Part shown: piece by piece, positions 1-12,290 of the stretch
How the letters are laid out: the number at the start of each line of letters is the position of its first letter
Position numbering within the stretch: the first letter of the stretch is position 1
Assembly: GCA_003254925.1 (NCBI GenBank)
Contig: QANZ01045297.1
Span: 194,336-258,335, forward strand
Direction: 5' to 3'
DNA from: Chamaecrista fasciculata
Lineage: Eukaryota > Streptophyta > Magnoliopsida > Fabales > Fabaceae
DNA length: 64,000 nucleotides
Made by a program: the position numbers and the translations under genes
Notes under the pieces: model-generated
What the model saw: only the letters and a program-made list of their open reading frames with translations
Databases searched by the model: none
What the model was told of the DNA's origin: nothing

Positions 1-720
1 TTTATATTAAATGTAAAAAATTTCAATTTTGTCATAGTTGAATAATTAATCTACTCCAAATTATATTAATTCCACTTAAATTTAAAAGTTAGGATAAATT
101 AAAAAAACTATGTTTACTTTTTATAATTATTTAAACTTAAATTATTATTCACATTAAATAATAATTTAATACAAAGATATATTTTTTTTAAAAAATATCG
201 TATAAAAAGAACTCATTGATTTTTTAAAAAACTAAACAGTATATTCGTAAATTTTTAAAAGAATTAAAGGATAAAATTGTTTAGTTTAAAAAAATAACTG
301 TAATTATATTATTTCTTTTCTTTCAAAAATTAAATTATGTATTTTAATATTTCAGAAAATAAATTGTGAGTGTTTTTGAAAAATACAGTGTTACTAGCTA
401 TATGAGTAGTATATTATTATATCAAATTGTTTAAAAAGTTAAATATAATTATATTTAACATTTTTCTTGAGAAAATAGTGCAATATGAGGCTATACTCTA
501 TATGACTCCCTCACCTCCTCAATCAATCAAATGTCCAATATTATCAAAAAAAAAAAAAAATGTCCAATATGAGGAAGATAGTTAGCTAAGTGGCTTGAAC
601 ACAAAAAGCAAATAACAGAATTAGAGAAATCACAATTCACAAAATCACGAAAAGAGGACGGCACGATGACGTCGCGCCCAAACGTAGTCCCCATTTCCAT
701 TTTCCGCAACATCTCCAAAG
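1..720. other. AT-rich intergenic DNA and FAAH promoter region
   Basis: No coding signal is visible. The first 480 bases are very AT-rich with long A and T runs. A short direct repeat (tgtccaatat-type) lies near 532-570, split by a poly-A run. A TGACGTC (CRE/as-1-like) motif in a GC-richer patch near 667-680 is the only promoter-like motif I see, about 200 bases before the repeated FAAH leader. No clear TATA box was assigned. Confidence 0.5.
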
Positions 721-884
721 CTACCGATGCTTGCGACTCAGTACTTAGTATTATTAAGCACAACTACCTCTACCTCCCTTGGCCTTTCTCGTTCTGCTCT
801 CTCCTCCAATTTCGTCGATAATTTCAACATCCTTCTTATCTTTCCAAACCCTTTCTCTCGCGAACTGCCTCACTCTGAGACTTC

Positions 885-1620
885 TCTGCGAGGATCGTGC
901 TTCGTTGTCGTGGCATTCGATCGCCGAGTTCGGTAAGCTTCGTTTTCGTTTTCGATTTTCATTTCTAAAGTCACTGTTCTGGATTCTGAGCGATGTGTTT
1001 TCAGCTGTTGTGTTTCGCGAACTACAAGTTAGTTTATTCTTTTGCTTGTTTGACTTCCAGCCTTGTCAGTCGCATTTAGTAGAAATTTCGCAGGCTTTTC
1101 TCTGCGAGGTTCGTGCTTCGTTGTTGTGGCATTCGATCGCCGAGTTCGGTTAGCTTAGTTTTCGTTTTCGATGTCGATTTTCATTCATTTCCAAACTCTT
1201 TGTTCTGGATTCTGAGCGATGTGTTTTCAGTTGTTGTGTTTCGCGAACTGCAAGTTAGTTTATTCGTCTGCTTGTTTTACTTTCCGCCTTGTCAGTCGCA
1301 TTTAGTAGAATTTTCGCAGACTCGCAGAGACTCCATAACTGAGGCTTTTCTCTGCGAGGATCGTGCTCCGTTGTCGTGGCATTCGATCGTCGAGTTCGGT
1401 TAGCTTCGTTTTCGTTTTCGAGTTTGATTTTCATTTCCAAAGCCATTGTTCTGGATTCTGAGCGATGCGTTTTCAGCTGTTGTGTTTTGCGAACTACAAG
1501 TTAGTTTATTCACCTGCTTGTTTGACTTTCAGCCTTGTCAGTCGCATACTCGCATTTAGTAGAATTTTCGCAGAGACTCCATAACTGACGCTTTTCCTGC
1601 CAGGTTTGTGCTTAGCAGTT
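885..1620 (+). repeat. Tandem repeat in the FAAH 5' leader, three units plus a fragment
   Basis: A unit of about 216-250 bases beginning TCTGCGAGG starts at 885, 1101 and 1351. A decayed fourth start lies near 1596. Each unit carries the same landmarks: CATTCGATCG, a GAGTTCG then GTAAGC or GTTAGC step that looks like a splice donor, a purine-poor TTTTCGTTTTCG tract, GGATTCTGAGCGATG, TTTCGCGAACT and CTTGTCAGTCGCATT. Because each unit carries its own donor-like site, alternative 5' leader exons are possible. It lies 0.6-1.3 kb upstream of the FAAH start codon, in what should be the first 5' UTR exon and intron. Confidence 0.85.
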
Positions 1621-2215
1621 ACGGCGATTAGTCGTCCGTGAAAGTTTCGAGCATAATTCGAAATTTTTTCGTCTTAAATTCTTTCCTTTTGGAATATAAT
1701 TTGGAGTTTTGAGTCTTGACTTTGGCGAACTCAACGTTAATTAAATTGCTGTCTGTTTTATTTGGTTGGTTCGTGGATTCTCAATCTTTTAAAATAACGT
1801 TTTGGTTGATTTGTTTTATTTTGAAGTTCGCGCTGTTTGTAAAAAAATTGGCTTCCTCTGATAGAATTTTAATTTCGCGCCCTCCATGTGCTTTGAATTG
1901 TCCGTCTATTTGTTTTACAACAATGCAAATCATATTTCAGAAGTTTTTACCTCGGACTATTTTTGAGTTGTGGATAACATTTTAGATTTTTAGTATATTT
2001 TTCTTTTTTGTTTTGAATCTTGTGTTGCTTGTGAAAAAAATGGACTCTGATCAAATTTCGATTTTGTGCTCTTTATGGTCGTTGAATGGTTTGTCTTTTG
2101 TTTTTGGATGATGTAAATCATATTGCATAAGTTTATATTTATTCTTTCTTCCTGAATGATGCAGTTCCTACGACTGCTTTTTTGCAAGGTAAAGCGTGTG
2201 CTTCTGCAGCTGGAG

Positions 2216-5200
2216 ATGGGGAAAAAGCGTGTGATGGTGCCAGTGGAACAGGTTGACTTATCCACAGTAAAATATGAACATGAAGTTATCGAAGGTCATC
2301 TGCTGGCTGACTTGACTTGATTCTTGTATAAATGTTTTTTGGAAAAATTTTGGTCTCGTTCAACAAAAAAAAATGGTGTAAATAGAAACCTGATGAACTG
2401 GATAATCATGCTTATATTGTTGGAAACTTTCCCTGTTTTGCAGCTCCACACTTGACCGGATTAGCATTTAGATTATTTGTTCGGATAGTTGAAGTGCCAC
2501 TGATAGGGCCTTTTATAATTTCTTTACTGAAGAAGCAGAATAAGATTGATGAGGTTTGCATGTTCTTTTTTATTTTTTTGGATCTAATTTGGCGTTCAAT
2601 GTTCATTGTTCGTACATTTCATATGATGGGTTCGATCTTTATGAGTAGAGTGAACTTGATAGTTTCAAAGCCAATGGACTAAATCTTTTATCTTATTTCT
2701 AATCATTAGGTGTTGCAGCATACTGTGATTCCAGAAGAGCCCATGTTCAAACCTGAATATCCACCTCAAGGTAGTTTCTTTTACATGTTTTTACTTGTGA
2801 TTAGATCAAAACAGTACAGGAAGGCACATTGATTCTTATTTGGAGACTGTTGTTGTTCTGATCTAAATTCAGAAACGGAAACTGGTGTTGTCATCCTTGA
2901 CGAAGATGGCCGACCTGAACACCGAGTTGAATCTGCCTTGAATTGTCTTCCACTTTATGACCCTGCTGCGTCCTGGGAAAATTTGCCTTCAACTTTTCGT
3001 TACTGGAAAATACGTGATTATGCTTTTGCTTATCGATCTGGAAAAATAACACCTTCCATGGTTAGTAGCATTCAGTTGATTTGACTTTATTTTTTTTTCA
3101 CCATTAGTAACTATATTCTAAGAAATTATTCTACTTTGGATATATAGGTCGCAGAACACATCATTTCAACTATAGAGGAGATTGGTAATAAGAAGCCACA
3201 GGAACCACTACTGATAGCTTTTGATGCTGAGGAAGTTAGGAAGCAAGCCACAGCATCTAGTCAGAGATTTGAAGCAGGTATTGCTATTTGATTCTAATGC
3301 TTACACAGATGAGGTTGCAGTGATATTCTTTTAAACATGATAATGTTGACATATGATGGATAGGTTGGGCCATAACCTAACTCTCCTCTTTTTTTGATTG
3401 TATAGGAAATCCAATATCTATTTTGGATGGAATTTTCATTGCCATTAAGGATGACATTGACTGCTTCCCCTTTCCATCTAAGGGTAAGTTAGTGTTTATT
3501 CTTGTGAAAAATTATGTATATTTTTTAATATTATTTCGTGATGATGACAGGTGGTAGTACATGGATGCATGAGGTACGCCTAGTTAAAAAGGATGCTGTT
3601 TGTGTGTCAAGGCTGCGTAGCTGTGGTGTCATATTTGTGGGTAAGGCAAATATGCATGAGCTGGGCATGGGAACCACAGGGAATAATCCTAATTATGGGT
3701 GAGTTAGTATCTGGGGTGATTTAAAAATGGATGCCTGTCTCAACATCAATAGTTGATCTTTTGTCATGGTGAAATCAGATAACCTTAGAGACTATATTTG
3801 CATGATCCCTTGCAAACTTATGGTGAAGTATTGAAGGTCCCTGCTTCTCTAAATTGATACAATTTCAGCAACCAAACAAGCCTGAATCCTTCTACTAGAT
3901 AGAAAATGTTAAGTGAAGAGGCCATATGCTGAGTTATGCTATTTTTTTTGTTTCACTAAGAGTTGAAAATTAGAATTTTTTTAATTATAGATTCAAGGGT
4001 AGGTTAATTATAATTACAATGGGAGCTTCTGTTTTCTTGGTGAAATTTACATTTGCAATTACTGCTAGATTTAAGCAAATTGTTTTTATTTTTATTCCCT
4101 TCTACTTACTCTGGCTACCATCAAAATAATCAAAAGTTTTATGCTATAAATCTTATTGAAGATATCAAAAATCTTTTCACACTTTTAGTTGGACTAAAAC
4201 CTTATTTTGGCCCTTCGCAAATTATTTTTTATCTCAATTTGATCGATCACAAATTCACCTGTCATCAATTTTGGCCCCTCTATTCACTTTTAAACAAAGT
4301 TGATGATGTCTCACTGTGACACATCGGTTTTGTCAAAAAAGTTAATAGATGGTCTAAAATTGATAACCAATGAATGTGTGAAAAGTTAAACTCAGAAAAA
4401 GCTAATCTATAAGGGACTAAAATGGGGTTTTAGTCCCTTTAATTACTTTAATCCCATACTTAATTTATAGGTATTGATTTTCAAATTTCAGGTAGCTTGT
4501 TATTTAGTAAATTTTCTATACCGATTCATAATTTTTGGGTTTCCCCATGGTCTTCACAAAATTTGTAATTATATCGGTTTATCTTTCAATTCATATTTCT
4601 TGAAGTGCAGAACAACAAGAAACCCTCATGCACCTGAAAGGTATACTGGTGGATCTTCTTCAGGTCCAGCTGCAATTGTAGCTTCTGGACTATGCTCTGC
4701 TGCACTGGGAACTGATGGCGGAGGTTGTGGCAATACAATTTGTAAAATTGAATATTGTTTCCTCATATTTTCCTATGTTCTGATTCTAACATTTGAAAAT
4801 GAATGAGGACAGGTTCAGTCCGCATTCCTTCTTCCCTTTGTGGTGTTGTGGGATTAAAGACAACATATGGACGGACAGATATGCGAGGGTAAATTCTCAC
4901 ACCATAGGATGGACCACACAAAACTATTTTTCCTACATGAATTGCTTATGCTTTGATATAGACATTTTTCCGCAATAGGAACTATCTCAATTTTTATTTT
5001 TATCTTATGCATTGGTATAAAATACCTGGGCTGACTCCTCTGTTATTTTTAGGTGTATATCTTCTGTGCACTCTAGAATTAGTATGAATGATCTTCTTCA
5101 GATTCTTAGGCCTTTAAAAGGTTATTCCTTGGTTGTGTTGTGTGCTCTTGGAGGTCAAAATAAACAATGATCCTTTTATGCCCCGTGAAGCTGAGTCAAT

Positions 5201-8200
5201 GCTGTAGCATAGATTTGTTGGTAATTTTAATGAGCAGTGGTTGGTGTTGTCCAACCTTCATATAAAACTTTTCATCAATCAAGTTTGGAGATTTTGGTAG
5301 CAGTATGCAGTGTAAATTCTTTGAAAATTTGATGTTTCTGCAAGCTTATGGATTTTATGGATAGAATGAAGTGCAGCTATTTTTAACTAGAGATTTCTCC
5401 TTTCTCACTGTTCATGAGATAGTCGGATAGAGTAGTTTTTTTGGGAGCTTCTCTATGGGCTTAAGCTGATGAAGGGATTCCTGGGAAGCTCTTTGTGCTA
5501 AACTGCTAATGTTCTTTCATTTCATTTTTTTCTCTTTTTCTTGTATGTTTGTTATAGGAGGATTACTTATCCTCTTTCCACAAGTCAGTTTTTTCCCCTC
5601 TTAATCTATATTCTTAGTGAATAAAACTATATATATATATTTTACAACTTTAAATCCTACTTGGAGTATGGAACTTCTGACACCTTATAGTTGGGATGAC
5701 TGTGCAGACTTTATTATCTTGTTGCACTTTGGTGCAAATTCTTATAGAACTATATGCAATTTTCTCATGTCTTTGAAAACTGTATGTAGTTTTTCTGGCA
5801 GAAACATTTCTGTATATTGCTTGGTTGAAGTCTTGAAGAACTGTTAAAATATTATTATTTACAGAAAAAGATTCTATGATTATGTGCACATTTGTTTTAT
5901 GCAGGTCGTTGTGTGATTCTGGGACAGTGGAAATTATTGGACCCATCGCTTCAACAGTGGAGGATGTCATGCTAGTGTATGTGAGCGATACATCTCTTAA
6001 TGTCTTCCAGTCTATTTGACTGCATCTGGTTTCTGATACTTGAAATCAAACCATTTTCCTTTTCCTCTGCCAAGAGTGTTGTGAGAACCCTCTATATATT
6101 CACCACCAATATGAAGATAAAACTCACTCTTAGAGAGAGTAAGCTGATATACTAAATGCAGAAGCACCAACACACACCCTAGGTTACTTGGCTTTTGAGA
6201 GGCCAAGTTCTCTCCCAAACCTTTCCCTAATATTTTCCTTACTTTTCTGCTGCCCAAAACCCTCTATAAATACCTATTGAACCATTACATCCATCACATC
6301 CATACATTATTTTCTCATTTTTTGCAGAACTTTGTAACACGTATACATAAACAATTATAACTTCAAAAGTAATCAACATAAATTAGTGCATCTAAAGCTA
6401 CATACATACACAAGATACTATCAACGAAGAGCAGCTGATTGTGATAGTTAGGAGCCATTTCGTCATCTTAATAAGCAAGGAAATCAACGTTGAATCATGA
6501 TATCCATATTTTGCTATATGTTGTGTTGGAGGGTCATCATTGTACTATTGCCTATTGTTAACTTGTCATGACTTAAATTCTGTCTTGGTTCTGTATTTAG
6601 CCCAACTTCCATACATTAATACCCTTTCTTGCCATATTACTAAACTATTGCATAATGATAAAAGGGCATATGTAGGTGTCTGCACTTCTAATTGTTTGGT
6701 ATGGCGTCTCAATTGTTTATTTTAAGTACTAAAAGCTTGATCATGATTGCATGCTCCCTTAACATTTCATGCCAAACCTTGAGTTTTTCCCTGTTTTAAA
6801 GTTTTCCTTTATTGCTAATCGTTGGTCAGGTATGCAGCAATGTTGGGTTCATCACCTGCCAACCGAATCAGTATGAGACCGGTAATCTTTTAAGCTTTTA
6901 CCTATATTCATTGTAATAAGTGTGAAAACTATAAGATTTAAAAGTAAATTCAAATTTCTTAAATTTGTTATACAATACAGAAAAGCAGAGAGCCTGGGTG
7001 CTAGCTCAAATAAAAAACCATTCACATATATTCTGGGAAAGAAAATGAGACTAATTTCAAATTGCTAATGAAGTATTTTTGCCTGACAAAAATGCTAGAC
7101 CTTAATTTCATTGTATTTGGGATCATCTACAAGCATCATTGATCACAGTTAGGTGGTGGATTCCGAGTGCCTTTTTTTTCCACACTTTTTATGCTTCTTT
7201 ATTACTTATTCCAATGTCAAATTTAGTATTTTCCATCGTCCTCTTTTCTTCAAGTGAATTACCTGCATCTTCATGATTTTCATGTAAAACCATTTAGAAA
7301 ATTCTACAGTTGTTGATTTTTTATTTTTATTTTTCGTTTGGAGCCTTTGCTTTGGGTGGAAGTCTGTGTGGTAGTATTTCTCATCTGTCCTTCTGCTTTC
7401 CCTTTTATTATCATAATGTTTTGGTACGATGGAGGATCACCCCCACCAAATTGGAGGCTCTTTTGAAATAATACAAGTAGCCTTTTCAGAATAACAAAAA
7501 CAAATTAGAGAAGCATATGGAACTAAGTTCTTTTTTCAGTCTAAGAATCCAATTTGAAAGGTCAAACTTTCAAGCGGGAGATCAATCTAGTATGTACGTA
7601 TCATGTACATTTCCAGTCTTTGTTAGAAAAGACACCCTGTTTAGAAAGTAGATATATTATTGCCATTCTATGCAATCCCACTAAGCACATAATGGGCTTA
7701 TACAAAATGAGAAGCTTTTTTTATTTTTGTTAAATTATTTTAATCACTTTGAAGTGCAATTCACTATTTAAAATACTATGTAATGATACCCTTTACAATT
7801 CTGTCTCTTTTGACTTCTAATACTATGGGGATGTAAGAAACTATTAAAGCAAATCTTGTCCTTCCAGGCTGTACAATAGTTCTTCAGTAACGTTTATTTA
7901 TTTCTGTTTACTTCTAGTCACCACCTTGTTTGCCAAACCTGTCCTCCAATGATGCTTTAGATGCTTTGGGATCATTACGACTAGGAAAGTACACTCCGGT
8001 AATCACCTATCCTTTGCAACAGATTGTATTTATAGTATGACATGGTATAAGTTATTAAAAAATATATATATTCATTCCTGTGTAGTGGTTTAGTGATGTA
8101 CATTCAACAGAGGTCTCTGATAAGTGCGAGGATGCTCTAAGTCTTCTGTCAAAATACCATGGTTGTGAAGTAAGTTTATCATTGGTAATTGAGTATCATG

Positions 8201-10310
8201 TTTTTCATGATTGTAGTGAAATTTATTTTATTATCTGATTGGAAAGAACATAAGCTCTAAATTTAGTGTAACAAATTCAAAAATGCTGAGCACTAATTGT
8301 TTGTCCTGTCACTTTCAAAGATGACAGAGATTGTTGTTCCAGAGCTTCTTGAGATGCGAACTGCACATCTTGTTTCAATTGGCTCTGAATGCTTAAGCTC
8401 AATGAACCCTGATTGCAAGGATGGGTATGTTTGGATATTTTGGAGCTTGAAGCTAGTAATTTGATCTTTTGCTTTGAATTCAACAAGGCAATATAGCGTG
8501 TTTTTTTTTTTTTTTTTAAATGTAACAAATCTTGAATCTTCCTTCTCATATGTTGTTGAACATATTTAAAATGGGCAACCATCAACTTCTAGCAATTTGT
8601 ACGTGACATTTATAACGTTTCTTGTAATTCTTTTCTCTTGTAGGAAAGGTAAAAAATTGACATATGATACGCGTACAAGTCTGGCACTTTTTGGATCATT
8701 TACGGCAGGGGATTATGTTGCAGCCCAATGTCTCAGGTGACGCAGGATACATATTTACGGAAAAAACAACTTAGCTTTAGTTTCTTTTGTATACACACAA
8801 CTTACTCATTATATGTGAAGATCATATGCTGCACCCGTTAGAAATACTCACTGGTCTAGATTCTTTAATCTAATGCAATCCATAAATTAAAATTGACTAT
8901 GTAGCTTGTAAATTTTATTGCTGTTATTTTTCAGGCGAAGGCTCATGTATTACCACATGGAGATTTTCAAGAAAGTGGATGTTATAGTAACTCCAACCAC
9001 TGGGTATGTACGCATAACAAACTATTCTGGTAGAAGTGCACCCTATTGTAATGGATTCTTGGATTTAACATTCATATGCATTTCTCTATTGTTTGATTGC
9101 CATTTAGAACATAAAGCTTGGAACCGTCCCCCTAGTGCAAAGGAAAATGAGGCTTCTCTAGTTTACCTTTTAGATAGCCCTTGCCATCATATCATCATAT
9201 ATTATGTAATAGTAATGATTTCAACCATTTCTAGAATTATAATTGAAGATATTGGAGTGTGGTAAGGGACTGAAAATCAGGTTTCCTTGTAATGAAAATA
9301 TATATTGACAAAATTAAGGCTTTATTGTTACTCCTGGAATTATGTATGGTAAGAAACTGAAACTGAACTACTTTTTATGTTTGACAGCATGACGGCACCC
9401 AAAATACCTCCTAGTGCTCTTAAAAGTGGTGAGACAGATATGAAAGTTACAGGTGATGGGATATTTGGCTTCACTGGTGCATCTACTTACATTCTTCCCT
9501 CTTGTCATGAGTTAATATGAGGCTTGGTTTTCAGGTTACCTTATGCGTTTTATCATTACTGCAAATCTTCTTGGATTCCCTGCCATTTCTGTTCCGGTGA
9601 GTGAGGGTGGAGCGAATCTCTAAAGAGTATTGAGTATATTCTTTTGGTCAAAAGAGTACTTTGTTGAATTACCTTAGTTATTGATTGTATTGTGTCATTT
9701 TTGTTTTTCTTCCTTTAGGTTGGTTACGACAAGGAAGGGCTTCCAATAGGTTTGCAAATAATAGGTCGACCATGGGGGGAAGCTACCGTTCTGCGTGTAG
9801 CCTCTGCAGTGGAGGTATGTATTTGACAAATGAAATGTGCTAATGCCGTTAAGATAATTCAATGGAGAGTTTTTATTTCTCAGGAAACTAAGTTTTTTTT
9901 ATTAATTATACTTTGAGATTCTTACCTTACTAGTTAAAAATCAAATGGAAATCTCGAAGTAGATTTAATTGTGAGAAAGAATATTACAAGACTTATATCG
10001 ATATCTATATCTTTGTTATTTTGTTTTCTAATAAAAAGACATAATCATGCAATTTTTTTTTAAATCTTTTTCTTATGCTATATTTAAAAAAACCTGACAG
10101 TAAAGATGTAGAAAACGTATCTTAATTTTTTCCTTCCATAACATCTTAGTATTTTACTTTCATAAAATACCCAAACTGTCATGACCTCCTTGGAATTTCC
10201 ATTTGGTAAAACGTGTTAATCTTTGCTTCATTGTCTATTGCACACAGAAACTCTGCGGTGAGTCCAAGAAAAAACCTGTACAATACTATGATATTCTGAG
10301 GGCAAACTGA
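2216..10310 (+). CDS. FAAH: Fatty acid amide hydrolase (amidase signature family)
   Basis: Hydrolyses N-acylethanolamines to free fatty acid and ethanolamine at endomembranes (family knowledge). I assembled 20 coding exons: 2216-2294, 2444-2553, 2710-2770, 2873-3060, 3148-3277, 3406-3483, 3551-3698, 4611-4723, 4813-4888, 5905-5976, 6830-6881, 7918-7998, 8086-8169, 8321-8424, 8644-8736, 8935-9003, 9388-9452, 9535-9596, 9719-9814, 10248-10310. They total 1,824 nt (607 aa plus stop), the same length I recall for Arabidopsis FAAH (At5g64440). All introns are GT-AG and all phases close. The protein starts [20 protein letters not shown]. The amidase triad is intact: Lys204 in AIKDDID, cis-Ser near 280 in GGSSSG, nucleophile Ser304 in GTDGGGSVRIPS. 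The start is the first in-frame ATG, just after a TTCTGCAG acceptor-like site. At least one 5' UTR intron is likely. It is convergent with the PGM-like gene. Confidence 0.96.
4191..4436. repeat. MITE-like inverted repeat in FAAH intron 7
   Basis: The ends GGACTAAAACC and GGTTTTAGTCC are inverted copies, continuing imperfectly inwards for about 25 bases. The flanking 9-mers (cttttagtt and ctttaatta) are only partly alike, so a target duplication is weak. It accounts for part of the 912-base intron 3699-4610. Family not identified. Confidence 0.45.
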
Positions 10311-10786
10311 AGCTATCCACTGCCAAACCCTTTGCTCTTCCTACTATTTGACAGTAATTACACAGATATGTTAGATTTTCTTGTCATTTCATTTCTCAAA
10401 ATTTGAAATATTTTCCGCAGATAAGAATCCCAATAATTCTAGGATAAAATATTGATATTGAAATATGAGAAGAAAATCAAAATTCTTCAAAAGTTATTTG
10501 TAAGTACGTCGCAAATTTCAGGCTGAATCCTCTATAATTGGATTCTCTACATTTCTCTATAATTTAGAGAATATTGGCGGTTCAATCAATCATCACATCC
10601 TCATTGTGCCATGTCGTTAGCAGTGGCTGAAATTACACTAATTATCTTTGTGGGAACGGTGCGTCCTTGGATTACAAGAAAACGCATTGTCCTTTTCCAT
10701 TGAGTGTCGTCTTCGCAACCATGGATTTTGTCTCCTCCTAATCCAGGTACACAGCTTATTCAATCCTTATTTATTGTGTCCAGTGA
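10311..10786. other. FAAH 3' UTR and intergenic spacer
   Basis: Holds the FAAH 3' untranslated region and an AT-rich spacer. No ORF of note, no RNA gene and no clear poly-A signal could be assigned with confidence. It ends where retroelement sequence begins, near 10787. Confidence 0.4.
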
Positions 10787-10841
10787 GAAAATTTCAGAAC
10801 TTGGAGAAAAGTTCACCTAGACTCTAAATGCTCTGATACCA

Positions 10842-11025
10842 TGTTGAAATTATATTTCATTGAATAATATTGGATTGATACATACTACAATGAAGCTTGC
10901 TCACATATAAATACACATAGAAAACACTTAGAACATTAAATGTTGAACTACTCAACCACCTAATAATTATACTGACCAACTAACTTAATAAAGGAAGATT
11001 GACTATTGATTCATGATTCTCAACA
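10842..11025 (-). repeat. LTR, 184 bp, bounded TGTTGA...TCAACA
   Basis: On the minus strand it runs from TGTTGAGAATC to AATTTCAACA, so it has the canonical TG/CA ends with short inverted termini. A PPT abuts its 5' side and a PBS its 3' side. It is therefore a shared LTR between two tandem elements, not an ordinary 5', 3' or solo LTR. Confidence 0.82.
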
Positions 11026-11121
11026 TCCCCCCTCAAGCTGAGGATATGAACTTGCTCAGCTTGCATTGTAGGCTTTGACAATAAAGGCCGAAAAGAAGAT
11101 TTGTAGGACAAAAGCAGTTAT

Positions 11122-11640
11122 GGCTTGTGTTCTTGTTTGAGTCTCAGAGGCTCTCTTTATCTAGAGCTTGTACTCCTTTTGGAAACCTAAGAGGCCATCA
11201 AATAGTGATGGCTTGTGTTCTTTTTCGAGTCTAAGGGGCTCTCTTTAGCTAGAGCTTATACTCTTTTTATGAACCTCAGGGGCCATGAAAATAGAGATGA
11301 CTTATGTTCTTTTTCGAGTCTCAGGGGCTCTCTTTATCTAGAGCTTGTACCCTTTTTTTTTTTGTGAAATAAAGTTTAGGTGAGTTGGGCCCCGGGGGCT
11401 CACCAAGGCCAGGACAGGCCTCAAGGCTCTATGAGCGCTTACAGAAGTACTTACAGATTGCCTACCAACAAGGCCGTCACATCGGCAGTGGGAATCGAAC
11501 TCACGACCTTGTGGGTTATGAGTTGACTCCTTACCAATTGAGCCAACCTTTGTTGGCCTAGAGCTTGTACCCTTCTTAGAACCTCAGAGGTCATTTAAAA
11601 TAGTGTCCATCAAACTGGAAATAGGGGATTAGGGCATGAA
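11122..11640 (+). repeat. Tandem repeat of about 88 bp, interrupted by a SINE
   Basis: Units starting with a GGCTTGTGTTCT-type sequence lie at 11122, 11210 and 11299. Each carries GAGTCTCAGGGGCTCTC and CTAGAGCTTGTAC. The remainder of the third unit resumes at 11558 after the SINE insertion. The repeat belongs to the internal region of the retroelement. Confidence 0.8.
11355..11557 (-). mobile_element. tRNA-derived SINE, full length
   Basis: Read on the minus strand, the 203-bp element begins with a Pol III box A (TGGCTCAATTGG, 11534-11545) and box B (GAGTTCGATTCCC, 11490-11502). It continues with a GC-rich body and ends in an A-rich tail at 11355. It is flanked by an exact 17-bp target duplication, CTAGAGCTTGTACCCTT, at 11338-11354 and 11558-11574. 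Tail, internal promoter and long duplication together are diagnostic of L1-type retroposition of a SINE. Confidence 0.93.
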
Positions 11641-12167
11641 TCATATTGAAACCTCCAAATGGAGCAAGAAAGACATGAACCAAAAGAACTAGATCCCTAT
11701 TGACCTTGTATTGAACCCGAAAAATAACACCACCAATCATCTAGACAGCGGCTGACGAACCCAAAACAGTGACGACGAAGCTTTTCCGCCGCCGGGAAGG
11801 TGGCGCGTGGACCCCACGCGCCCGATAAGCTAGAATGCTAAGGAGGCGCGTGACGATCATGCGCAGCTTCGTTGGACGCCGGACTTTGTGGCATGACCGA
11901 CGACCACCCTCTGATACTATCCATGCCGGTGGTGAATGTCACAGACCACCAAAATTAGTGGGTCCTCACTTGGAAATGTGATATGAACTCAATGCATAAA
12001 ACAGAAGCAACGGAAGAAAATTTCAGAACTTGGAGAAAAGTTCTACAAGAAGCAGCGAAAGAAAATTTCAGAACTTGCAATAAAACCATTGCTAGCTTAA
12101 CAGAAAATGAGAACAGAATTATGTAACTTTCTACAAGATGCAGAAATTTATAAGGAACCAATAAAAA

Positions 12168-12290
12168 GTTGGCTCAAGTGGTAAGCGATTTGGTAAGGTC
12201 TCAAGTTCAAAACCTTGTGAATGCAATTACTCATGTAGGTCGAATTTGGATTTTGGGTGGGCAAACGAAAAAACAATTCCTAATAAGATT
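12168..12290 (+). mobile_element. Second, diverged SINE-like fragment
   Basis: A box A-like TGGCTCAAGTGG (12170-12181) is followed 23 bases later by a box B-like AAGTTCAAAACC (12203-12214). An A-rich end lies near 12270-12280. The head resembles that of the SINE at 11355-11557, but the body differs and no target duplication was found. It is probably a different or older family member. Confidence 0.55.

Larger units (their letters stand above)
10787..12075 (-). mobile_element. Tandem Copia/TRIM-type LTR retroelement remnant
   Basis: Minus-strand order: internal sequence (about 12070 down to 11038), polypurine tract CTTGAGGGGGGA (11037-11026), LTR (11025-10842), primer-binding site TGGTATCAGAGC (10841-10830), then a second truncated internal start. 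The PBS matches the initiator-Met tRNA end used by Copia and TRIM elements. A 28-bp segment just inside the PBS side (10787-10814) recurs exactly at 12016-12043, as expected for two element copies in the same orientation. There is no intact gag-pol. The internal part is GC-rich around 11760-11900 and carries a minisatellite. It lies between the convergent 3' ends of FAAH and the PGM-like gene. Confidence 0.8.

Noticed and set aside
6012-6257. 81-aa minus-strand open frame in FAAH intron 10
   Set aside because: No recognisable domain and no splice support. The surrounding text looks like old repeat DNA, but I could not define termini.
11455-11557. Possible tRNA gene on the minus strand (A and B boxes present)
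   Set aside because: No anticodon arm or acceptor stem closes. The A-tail and 17-bp target duplication show it is the head of a SINE.
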